Made by a program: the position numbers and the translations under genes. Shown in pieces: positions 14,590-21,527 of a stretch of 22,576 nt of DNA (within the stretch, counting starts at the first letter, position 1; every line of letters begins with the position of its first letter). The notes under the pieces are model-generated. The model was not told where the DNA came from. It did not search any database and was given only the letters and a program-made list of their open reading frames with translations. The stretch spans positions 1 to 22,576 of IMG/VR virus record IMGVR_UViG_3300022860_000006, one strand, 5' to 3'. This DNA is from a virus.

Positions 14590-16722
14590 TTATCTTACTT
14601 GTTTCATATTATTAGGATTACCTGGAACATTTTGGCTTTGACCTTTTGGCTTGGGTTGGGGTTGTTGCATTTGTTGCTGTATCTGCATTTGTTGATTTCT
14701 TTGTATACCCATAATTATTTCATCTTTTTCTGGAATAGGTAAGTTCTTTATTAATAACTCCATCGGAACTGGGATACCTTTACCTGCTAATTCTGATAAT
14801 AACATATAGTTCTGCATCATTGCTGACTGACTATGCTGGGATAGATCTACAACAACATCATACTTTAATAGATCTATATCTTTTAATTTCTCTATTATAT
14901 AATCTATTGGTATTTCTTTGAAGTCTTGTTGTTGACCATCTACTGGTAACTGGAATTTATTCTTTGTATAATTATTTTGCAGTATCCTTACTATTCTCTC
15001 AGGATCATTGGCATATACCTCCTGCATTAGTTTAATAAGTTGATTACCAAGTTTAACTTTAGCCATATTGAAGTTACTAAATACAATTTCATTTCCAACC
15101 ATTGCAGATTGTTTCTTTTGCATGATCGCTACACCAGATTGGGAACTACTATCTCCACCAGTACCAAGCATTTCCGGGTTTACATTAGTTATCTGTCTGA
15201 ATAAACGGATATCTGTTTCTAACATTTGAGCAGCACCAGTAGGAGCAGGGGCCCCTATTTCTAATTGTGGTCTATTGGCTATATTATCAACTCTAAATAC
15301 ACCATTTGGTCTATGAGCATTACGTATAAACTTCTGTCTATCATTATCATTAATAAATGTATTGCTATCATAGAAGTATTTGTTACTACTTGATCCGGAT
15401 ACATTCTGGGATAATTGGCAATGTCTTAGATTTATTTCCTGTTGTGGGAGTTTTGACTGTTCAACCTTACCATAAAATATATTTTTATTATTCCTGATGA
15501 ACTTATGAACGTAATATGGCGTTACAAAGAAATCAGCGAATTGATCAGATACTAATTCTTTAGCTACTATTTTAGAACCAACAGAAACAACTATCTTAAT
15601 TCTTTCTATTTTCTTATTCACTATCTTTATATCTTCAATGGTTTTTATCTTTGATATATATTTCTTATAATTACCAAGTTCTAATACTTCATCATCTAAT
15701 ATACCAACTGGAATTGATTTGACTACTTTATCTCTTCTTTCTAATACTAGATATTTATTACCATCTTTCAATGATATATTTAATCCGGGCTCACCACCAT
15801 TATTATTACCAACTGATATTTCTGAATTAGGTTCCAGACTTCCACCATCTTGTACAACATGAGTACTATCTGATTTTAATATTGAAGAAGATACTGATAA
15901 TTCATCATCAGTTAAATCAAAATAATCTTTAGCTTCTTGTTTGGTTATCCATTTCTGTATGAATAAATATGGGCAATCTGATAAGTCTTCATTTTTATGT
16001 GGACCAAATCTAAATGTTTTCCAGTCAGCCCATTTAATCTTAATATCACCTTTAATATTATCACCATAATCTATATATGGCATGAAGCAACCTCTACCAG
16101 CTATAATACCATCTTTAAATACTTTCATTGATTGATACTGTAAATTATTAACACTTGTAACATGTTTTAATAATCTAGTTATAACTGATGCTATTAATTC
16201 ATCACCTTCTTCACTTGGATATGCTTTGAAATCAGTTTCAGCTTGTAAGAACATTCCCATTAACGTATCTATCATTGGTTGGGTTACATTAATTGATAAT
16301 ACAGGTTTACCCATATCAGTTCTAGCTTTAATAACTTTTTCATCCCATTGCATGTTACCACCGATAACAAATCCTTCTGATTCAACACCGGATTCAATAG
16401 AATCTTTCTCTAACTCATCTGCGTCTTGATATTTTTCAAATTGCTGTGACCACTCTTCACCATCATCTAATGTCCATTTTAATTTAGATTCTTTTAATGG
16501 CATTAATGTATGTGAGTGCTCTTCAATATCTGGATCAAACATTAATTCAGCAGGTTGATCATTTATAATAACCATAGATTCTTCAGTTGTTATTTCTGAT
16601 GGCGGTACCAGTTCTGGAAAATGGGAATGTCCATCATCTGTACTAACATATGCTTTACCATTATCTGATATTAATATAATGTGTTCATGGTTGTAATTAT
16701 CATCTGTAATAAAAAATTGCAT
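14590..16722 (-). CDS. Portal protein, P22-like, with His-motif N-terminal extension
   Basis: The protein has 710 residues and starts at ATG 16722 after AAGGGAG. The portal core is recognisable from about residue 135 by GKPVLSINVTQPMIDTLMG, then ITRLLKH and FKDGIIAGRGCFMPYIDY, the pattern of the P22 gp1 portal family. A 'W.....F.FGP' stretch, a long wing region and a C-terminal helical, Gln/Met-rich barrel-like tail (QMQIQQQMQQPQPKPKGQ) complete it. Length is close to P22 gp1 (725). Portals form the dodecameric ring through which TerL pumps DNA. An N-terminal extension of about 80 residues carries three H-x-H motifs (H12/H14, H32/H34, H69/H71) that could bind metal; I cannot assign them a role. 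It lies between terL and the small 106-aa gene. Confidence 0.85.
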   Translation of the reverse strand: MQFFITDDNYNHEHIILISDNGKAYVSTDDGHSHFPELVPPSEITTEESMVIINDQPAELMFDPDIEEHSHTLMPLKESKLKWTLDDGEEWSQQFEKYQDADELEKDSIESGVESEGFVIGGNMQWDEKVIKARTDMGKPVLSINVTQPMIDTLMGMFLQAETDFKAYPSEEGDELIASVITRLLKHVTSVNNLQYQSMKVFKDGIIAGRGCFMPYIDYGDNIKGDIKIKWADWKTFRFGPHKNEDLSDCPYLFIQKWITKQEAKDYFDLTDDELSVSSSILKSDSTHVVQDGGSLEPNSEISVGNNNGGEPGLNISLKDGNKYLVLERRDKVVKSIPVGILDDEVLELGNYKKYISKIKTIEDIKIVNKKIERIKIVVSVGSKIVAKELVSDQFADFFVTPYYVHKFIRNNKNIFYGKVEQSKLPQQEINLRHCQLSQNVSGSSSNKYFYDSNTFINDNDRQKFIRNAHRPNGVFRVDNIANRPQLEIGAPAPTGAAQMLETDIRLFRQITNVNPEMLGTGGDSSSQSGVAIMQKKQSAMVGNEIVFSNFNMAKVKLGNQLIKLMQEVYANDPERIVRILQNNYTKNKFQLPVDGQQQDFKEIPIDYIIEKLKDIDLLKYDVVVDLSQHSQSAMMQNYMLLSELAGKGIPVPMELLIKNLPIPEKDEIIMGIQRNQQMQIQQQMQQPQPKPKGQSQNVPGNPNNMKQVR

Positions 16723-16772
16723 TATTAACTCCCTTAGTTATCATACCAAGTATTCTAAACTTGATATCTTTA

Positions 16773-18306
16773 CTATACCATCCAGCTTGGTATGTCATCT
16801 TCATTTGAATATGCATCACTTACTGGTTTATACTTACCTATACTCAACCTTTGCGCCAATTGTTCCTTCGTGTAATAGAAACTCAAAATAGTAGCATCAC
16901 CATAATCTGGGGAACTTATTCCTCTTGAAGCCATATCTTTCTTTGATTCTATTTTAACCTTAAACTTTCCAGAGTTCTGAACACTTACTTTATCTTGTTT
17001 TATATCTGTTATTTGACTTATAAATATTTCAGTTTCATTTCTTTCAATTTCTGGATTGATACCAAGAAAACCACTTATTATAGCTTCTCTTAATCTAAAC
17101 CATAATTGGGCTCTCATATTTAAAAACTCTTCATCAACATTTTTATCTGCAACATTAACTGGTATTATTCTATCTTTATCATATTTTTTAATTATATCAT
17201 AGAAAACTCCCCCAAGTCCGTTTGTTTCAACAAAGCAATATGTAAAGTTTGGATACCTAGAAAATAATACATCTATTATTTCATCTGCCATTTTAACTGA
17301 ATCTACTTGATTCTCTGGTTTATAAAACTCATATATATAACTACCTTGCCTTACCGTACAAATTGTATCGCATCCATTAGCACCTGATCTTGATGGATCT
17401 ACCCCTATAACAATTGGTTCATCTTTATTTGGTACTATTGCAGTTTCTTCATCATATTGTCTATTAATACACCATCTAGCCATATGTATCGGTATAAGTG
17501 AATCAGTTGACTCTTTTGGCCATTTTGCTGCTATAGATGTTCTATAGTAATTAGAATTTATACCATATCTTTCTTCGGCTCTTTCTATACTCTCTTTTGA
17601 TACTATATTTGATTCAGTTGATGGCCAATGTAATTTTATGAACTGTTTACTTAATACTGGATGTTCCTGTGAATCATATGCGTATCCAGATAATACCACT
17701 GGGTTGAATATTAATAGTAATATGTTCATTTTACCTGTCATCGTCATTTCTAGAGGTTCAAATACTTCATCAGATATCCCAGTTGCCTCATCGGCTATCA
17801 GTGTCATGTAATCATTGTGATAACCTGATAATGCTGATGCATTTTTATTACCAGAAGCTCTAGCTATAACAAATGATTCATATCCATTACCTGAACATTT
17901 TACCTTATCATTAGTAACTACATATAATGATTTAATGCAATCATATTTTATCTTTGATATTAATTTTTTAACTTCAGACCAAAGAATGGTACTCAACTGC
18001 GTTCCTGTTGGCGCTGTACATACTGATGTACTTGGGAATACCAAAACAAACCATAATATATAAACTGCTATGATGAAATCTTTACCCGCAACCTCTGCCC
18101 GACTTGACAGACATGCCCAACTTTGATGCATATTCTTTTTCTATATCAGTTAATGGGACTTTTAGTATATTCTTCTTTATCTTAGATGATATTAACATGT
18201 CTATATGTTTTATAAATGTCATCTGTTGTTCTGATACGGTTATATCCATAACATTAGTTACGTATCCCTCAAATGTTGTTATATGTTTTAATATTGATTT
18301 ATCCAC
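16773..18306 (-). CDS. Terminase large subunit, reading frame broken by +1 shift in Walker A
   Basis: Two overlapping frames together encode a complete TerL. The first runs from a likely GTG at 18306 (GGGGGG upstream) to TAA at 18084-18082 and ends with SGRGCG. The second supplies KDFIIAVYILWF and the rest, ending at 16773. Removing one base joins them as SGRGCGKD, a P-loop with Lys75, giving about 510 residues. Further motifs are the Walker B-like MTLIADEA, the coupling-motif-like IFNP, and nuclease acidic residues in VIGVDPSRSG, CFVETNGLGG and SPDYGDATILS. TerL cleaves and pumps DNA into the head. The break is either a sequencing error in a G-run, a real mutation, or programmed +1 frameshifting. 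Neighbours TerS and portal support the assignment. Confidence 0.85.
18082..18096 (-). other. Candidate +1 frameshift site in terL
   Basis: On the minus strand AGAGG (18096-18092) is followed by TTGC and then GGG TAA A. Slipping GGG to GGT would move the ribosome into the frame that reads AAA (the Walker A Lys). A Shine-Dalgarno-like sequence 3-4 bases before a slippery codon and stop is the layout of the prfB +1 site. A one-base error in GGG would look the same. Confidence 0.35.
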
Positions 18307-18346
18307 CAAAACCCCCCAAAATATTAGATTCTTTTTTAATAATCAT

Positions 18347-18868
18347 TTATTTTTTACTCAAATCTCTTATCAAATCAACTAATGATTCATTTACATTTTT
18401 ATCTTTATCTTCTGGAGCTTTTTCAGACCAACCATATTCTTTACCCTGGGTCTTTAATGCAAATATTAAACATGCAGTATCACCTGATAATGCCTTCCTA
18501 TATAATGTTTCTGATAGATTTGTTAATCTTTCCATCTTGGCTAGTTCCATTACTAAAATTATATCACCATATCTTTTAATATCATTTGGTTTATCACTGG
18601 ACATTATGTTTTCAGATAAATGTAAACAGTTTAATATAACTCTTTCCTGTATACCGGCGCATGCCATCTTATATATTAATCTTAATTCATTATCAGATAT
18701 ATTTTTACTAACCTTCTTTGGACCGGGTTTTCCCTTGGCATTTAATATGGATCTTATCTTCTTTATATTTATTTCATTTGATATTTTCTTATTTATTACC
18801 TTTAATTTTGTTACCTTTAATTTTGTTACCTTTTTATTTTTTGGAGGTGTTATCTTTTTTGCTACCAT
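18347..18868 (-). CDS. Terminase small subunit
   Basis: The protein has 173 residues and starts at ATG 18868 behind GGAGGT, inside the end of the upstream gene (35-bp overlap). The N-terminus is very basic (MVAKKITPPKNKKVTKLKV) with a five-residue repeat. Next comes a helix-turn-helix-like part (LRLIYKMACAGIQERVILNCLHLS), then a helical region with ETLYRKALSGDTACLIFALKT and GKEYGWSEK. The 'A..GD....FwLKt..GW' pattern is typical of phage TerS proteins, which bind the pac/cos site and recruit TerL. TerL starts 40 bp downstream, as expected. Confidence 0.8.
   Translation of the reverse strand: MVAKKITPPKNKKVTKLKVTKLKVINKKISNEINIKKIRSILNAKGKPGPKKVSKNISDNELRLIYKMACAGIQERVILNCLHLSENIMSSDKPNDIKRYGDIILVMELAKMERLTNLSETLYRKALSGDTACLIFALKTQGKEYGWSEKAPEDKDKNVNESLVDLIRDLSKK
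18796..18833. repeat. 15-bp repeats at the start of terS
   Basis: The plus-strand unit ttacctttaattttg occurs at 18796 and 18811, with a partial copy at 18826. It encodes the KVTKL repeats in the basic N-terminus of the small terminase. Confidence 0.85.
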
Positions 18869-19190
18869 TAGATTTAACCTCCATCTTACGTGTACTCCTA
18901 AGTTTATCTTTATATTCTTTAACCATAAGATTAACTATTTCATATTTAACTTTCTCTTCAACTAATCTATCCAGGTATCTATCTAAACAACATGGACCTA
19001 TCATTGTATATTCGCTATATACTGGATGGATGAGGTACTTATAAGATGTAGGTACAAATAGTGTTGCCTTTAGTTTATTCAAACAGAAGTCACATATACC
19101 ACCGGATGATTTAGTTTTCAAATTACATCTTTGGCTATGGGTAAGGTTTTTATTGAACTCAGTTATTAATATGCGTATTTTTTCTTTCAT
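18834..19190 (-). CDS. Small Cys-containing (possibly zinc-binding) protein before terS
   Basis: The protein has 118 residues and starts at ATG 19190 behind AGGAAGGA. It contains C22, a knuckle-like C33-D-F-C36 and a C67-C68 pair, with a tyrosine-rich part between (TSYKYLIHPVYSEYTM). These could form a small zinc-binding fold. The C-terminus is Lys/Ser-rich and charged. It is the first gene after the 23-bp element at 19244-19266 and overlaps terS by 35 bp, so it is translated with the packaging genes. A regulator of late expression or a packaging accessory factor is possible; nothing here decides between these. Confidence 0.7.
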   Translation of the reverse strand: MKEKIRILITEFNKNLTHSQRCNLKTKSSGGICDFCLNKLKATLFVPTSYKYLIHPVYSEYTMIGPCCLDRYLDRLVEEKVKYEIVNLMVKEYKDKLRSTRKMEVKSNGSKKDNTSKK

Positions 19191-19243
19191 TTGTTATTCC
19201 TTCCTAAATGGGTTTTGAATTTATACATATATAACAAGTATAT

Positions 19244-19266
19244 CATATTTTGTTCCAAGTTATTTT
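19244..19266 (-). promoter_or_regulatory. 23-bp conserved element, copy A (putative late promoter)
   Basis: This is an exact copy of the elements at 2262-2284 and 14238-14260, in the same orientation. Here it overlaps no gene and lies 9 bp after the T-tract of an intrinsic terminator, 54 bp before the start of the first late gene. A TTATATATGTATAAAT tract 10-25 bases downstream could be a -10 region. Placement between a terminator and the packaging operon is strong context for a promoter. Confidence 0.7.
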
Positions 19267-19275
19267 GCTATTTAT

Positions 19276-19307
19276 AAAAAAGACCCAATGAAATTAATCA
19301 CTGGGCC
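19276..19307 (-). terminator. Intrinsic terminator after the HNH gene
   Basis: On the minus strand GGCCCAGTG pairs with CATTGGGTC (9 bp with two G-U pairs) around the loop ATTAATTT, followed by TTTTTT. It lies 39 bp beyond the stop codon of the HNH gene and separates the early-type region from the packaging operon. Confidence 0.85.
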
Positions 19308-19345
19308 AAATTAATTAAAATATAAATACTAATGTAGTCGGAGTA

Positions 19346-19807
19346 CTACAATGAAACACGATGAATAATTACAACCGAACCTTTATGCTTTCCACCCTTA
19401 ATATTTATTCTACCATTCTTGACTCTATAATTTGCAACAACACTATTTATATTCCATCCAATATTATCCATATAATAGTTTAAAGGTTCTTTAATACCAA
19501 CTAAATTATTATTTTTATCAAACATTGTATATAAATATTTGAAGTTTGGATTGTTATCACCAAGCATATGAAGCTTCCTATGTTCTGACTTTGATATCAA
19601 CTGAAGATTATCTATTATATTATTAGTCTTATTTCCATCTATATGATGTATAAGATATCCCTTTGGAATCTTTTCATTATGATAATGTTCCCATATCAGT
19701 CGATGAACCATTGTTGATTTATTATTATAACATATTGATTGATAACCATTTACATAATTAATATTCTTACCCATATAAGTCTTTGCGTCTTTGTTTATTT
19801 CGTTCAT
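19346..19807 (-). CDS. Free-standing HNH endonuclease (homing type)
   Basis: The protein has 153 residues and starts at ATG 19807 behind GGAG. It has the HNH_3 pattern: VHRLIWEHYHNEKIPKGY (residues 34-51), then IHHIDGNKTNN with His54/His55 and Asp57, IDNLQLISKSEHRKLH with Asn67 and His76. The C-terminal ~70 residues include GWNINSVVANY, which may be a DNA-binding (NUMOD-like) helix-turn-helix. Such enzymes nick or cut DNA and spread between phage genomes. The gene has its own consensus promoter (19849-19877) and terminator (19276-19307), so it looks like an inserted cassette between the polymerase-like gene and the packaging operon. Confidence 0.85.
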   Translation of the reverse strand: MNEINKDAKTYMGKNINYVNGYQSICYNNKSTMVHRLIWEHYHNEKIPKGYLIHHIDGNKTNNIIDNLQLISKSEHRKLHMLGDNNPNFKYLYTMFDKNNNLVGIKEPLNYYMDNIGWNINSVVANYRVKNGRINIKGGKHKGSVVIIHRVSL

Positions 19808-19848
19808 GTTGTAGTCTCCAATGTTTTATTTATTTGATTTATAAATTA

Positions 19849-19877
19849 ATTATAAATTATCAATACATTAATGTCAA
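19849..19877 (-). promoter_or_regulatory. Perfect sigma70-type promoter for the HNH gene
   Basis: TTGACA (19877-19872), a 17-base spacer and TATAAT (19854-19849) on the minus strand match the consensus completely. The -10 box lies 42 bp before the HNH ATG, and the -35 box begins 10 bp after the stop of the polymerase-like gene. Confidence 0.85.
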
Positions 19878-19886
19878 TGATATATT

Positions 19887-21233
19887 TTATTTATTTTCAA
19901 CTTTATCATAATGAAATGAAAAAAATACATCTATATATTTTGATATTATGTTTTTTATATCATTAATAGTATCTTCTGATACATTATCAATAAAATATAA
20001 CCCATCGTGTAGACTTAAAAATCTAATACCTGTTATTTTTAGATATACCCAAACATCCTGGAACATTAATGATTCATATCTTTGCATTATCTGGGGGAGT
20101 ACATACTTACCATTAACATCAACTGGGATAGAAATATCATTAATATCTATTTTTTTAATTGGATCATCTTTGACCTTTTTAATATCATACATGAAACTTT
20201 TAAACTTATGATCATATTTATATTCTAGTTTTTTAGCAAGAATACCATACATCTTCCCATATAATAATTGGAATACATATCCTTTATCTTCTTCACCATT
20301 ATCATCTAACCATTCACCATATATTCTAACCTGTTTATTAATTTTATCTGTAAATACATTATCACCTTTTTTACATTTCAATATATGGCCCAATAATGTA
20401 GGCTGGGATTGTTTTAAATCTAAACAATATGATAGGTCCTCTCCATTCAATTTAACCCTGTTACGCATCCATGAAGGAATACTGGATAATATAGAATGAT
20501 ATCTCCATCCAAATGAATCTTTAATAGTTGGGGATATTAACTTTAGATATGGTGTTTTAGAGTTCCAGTTGACCATCTTAGTATAGTTGGCAACATTTTT
20601 TATTATAAATTCACCGTATTGTTCATCATCAGATAAGTTTTTAATTGATTTATGATTTTTTAATTTAAATTTTTTAAAACATTTTGGGGTATCAACTCTT
20701 TTCCAATATTCTTCTTCAGTTACCGGATCAATTGTTACGTCCATTAAATCCATTGCCATTTGAAGTCTAACATCACTATCATAATTATTAATTATCTCAC
20801 TTTCAACAACAGCTTTTAATAATTTATAATCTAATATTTTTGTTTCTGGAATTGAATATGCTGTTTCATTCACACTGAATATATTATAATTATGTTTGGA
20901 GTTTTCACTAGATACTTTTTCGAAGTTAATATATCCGGCTTTTTTTAATTCCATTAATAATTTTGAATATAATGTATGATTTGATATGTTTGAAAATATA
21001 TCATACGATATATGAGTGTAACCTTCTTTATACCAATATGGATTCTCAGCCACACCTCTTTTAATTAAATACAAAATATGGGCAGCAATCTTTAATGATC
21101 TACCCTTTAAATTTATATTAATATGATTATGGTCGAGTGTTGTTGATATGCTAGATACTATTTCTTCATAGTGTATATTTGATTTTAATCTTTTATATAT
21201 ATTCATTTGATGGGATTTGAAAAATTGTTTCAT
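19887..21233 (-). CDS. Putative compact family-A/T7-type polymerase-like protein with N-terminal winged helix
   Basis: The protein has 448 residues and starts at ATG 21233, eight bases after GGAG. Residues about 40-120 look like a winged helix (KIAAHILYLIKRG, ISYDIFSNIS, LMELKKAGYINFE). Residues about 240-440 carry a palm-like series. Motif A is Y-C-L-D272-L-K-Q-S-Q-P, resembling Pol I D-Y-S-Q-I-E. Motif B is K317-G-Y-V-F321-Q-L-L-Y325-G326, with the same K-x3-F-x3-Y-G spacing as the Pol I O-helix. Motif C is L-H409-D410-G. The usual O-helix Arg and motif A Glu are missing and there is no exonuclease domain. Spacing between motifs is shorter than in Pol I or T7 RNA polymerase. It could be a replicative DNA polymerase, an RNA polymerase/primase-like enzyme or an inactive relative; the gene itself is certain. 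Confidence 0.5.
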   Translation of the reverse strand: MKQFFKSHQMNIYKRLKSNIHYEEIVSSISTTLDHNHININLKGRSLKIAAHILYLIKRGVAENPYWYKEGYTHISYDIFSNISNHTLYSKLLMELKKAGYINFEKVSSENSKHNYNIFSVNETAYSIPETKILDYKLLKAVVESEIINNYDSDVRLQMAMDLMDVTIDPVTEEEYWKRVDTPKCFKKFKLKNHKSIKNLSDDEQYGEFIIKNVANYTKMVNWNSKTPYLKLISPTIKDSFGWRYHSILSSIPSWMRNRVKLNGEDLSYCLDLKQSQPTLLGHILKCKKGDNVFTDKINKQVRIYGEWLDDNGEEDKGYVFQLLYGKMYGILAKKLEYKYDHKFKSFMYDIKKVKDDPIKKIDINDISIPVDVNGKYVLPQIMQRYESLMFQDVWVYLKITGIRFLSLHDGLYFIDNVSEDTINDIKNIISKYIDVFFSFHYDKVENK

Positions 21234-21280
21234 TGTTATGGCTCCATAATTGTTTTTCCTGATATTAGTTTAAAGGAAAC

Positions 21281-21304
21281 CCAGATGGGAGCAACCCCAC
21301 CTGG
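21281..21304 (-). promoter_or_regulatory. Stem-loop in the leader of the polymerase-like gene
   Basis: On the minus strand CCAGGTGGG pairs with CCCATCTGG (one G-U pair) around GTTGCT. It lies about 40 bases after the predicted transcript start and is followed by GTTTCCTTT, a poor U-tract. A second possible pairing (TTTCCT with AGGAAA) follows. It may attenuate or stabilise the transcript, or end read-through from the upstream pair of genes. Confidence 0.5.
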
Positions 21305-21350
21305 TTCAATTTTGGATAAAATGAAATATCTTCAAACAATATCTAATATA

Positions 21351-21379
21351 GTTATACCTTTATATTTGATGTTTGTCAA
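21351..21379 (-). promoter_or_regulatory. Sigma70-type promoter for the polymerase-like gene
   Basis: TTGACA (21379-21374), a 17-base spacer and TATAAC (21356-21351) on the minus strand. The -35 box begins one base after the ribbon-helix-helix gene's stop codon. The predicted leader is about 110 bases. The adjacent regulator gene makes autorepression or local control plausible. Confidence 0.8.
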
Positions 21380-21380
21380 T

Positions 21381-21527
21381 CTATTTATTATCTTTTTTCA
21401 TTTCTTCCTGTAAAAACAATCTCATGATCACTGATTTGCTTAGACCTCTATCCTTTGATAACTTATTTAGAAAATCCATTTCATCTTGTTTCATGTACAT
21501 CGTGAATGTTCTTTCATGTTTAACCAT
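21381..21527 (-). CDS. 48-aa ribbon-helix-helix DNA-binding protein
   Basis: This short gene starts at ATG 21527 behind AAGGAGG and overlaps the end of the zinc-ribbon gene by 8 bp. The protein reads MVKHERTFTMYMKQDEMDF at the start (a beta strand, then helix 1) and continues with LNKLSKDRGLSKSVIMRLFL, the second helix after the G-L-S-K-S turn. This is the Arc/CopG/MetJ ribbon-helix-helix pattern: R-x-F-x-M near the start, L-x-x-L, then G-x-S-x-S-x-x-I/V. Such proteins bind DNA as dimers in pairs and often repress their own operon. The gene lies directly before the promoter of the polymerase-like gene and is a good candidate repressor for it or for the upstream promoter. Confidence 0.85.
   Translation of the reverse strand: MVKHERTFTMYMKQDEMDFLNKLSKDRGLSKSVIMRLFLQEEMKKDNK

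Noticed and set aside
16741-16766. Weak dyad (CAAGT...ACTTG) between terL and portal
   Set aside because: The stem is only about five pairs and there is no U-run; it may be chance in AT-rich DNA.
18273-18965. Long plus-strand reading frame (230 codons) opposite terS and the Cys-rich gene
   Set aside because: It lies antisense to well-supported genes, has no ribosome site, and reads as low-complexity hydrophobic residues expected from the complement of Lys/Asn/Ile-rich coding DNA.
2262-19266. The three 23-bp copies as a CRISPR-like or transposon-end repeat
   Set aside because: They are 5-12 kb apart, all in the same orientation, with no spacers, no inverted partner and no transposase gene.
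19887-21233. Reverse transcriptase / diversity-generating retroelement for the fibre genes
   Set aside because: There is no Y-x-D-D motif and no template/variable repeat pair seen beside the fibre genes; the H-D-G and K...Y-G motifs fit the family-A type better.
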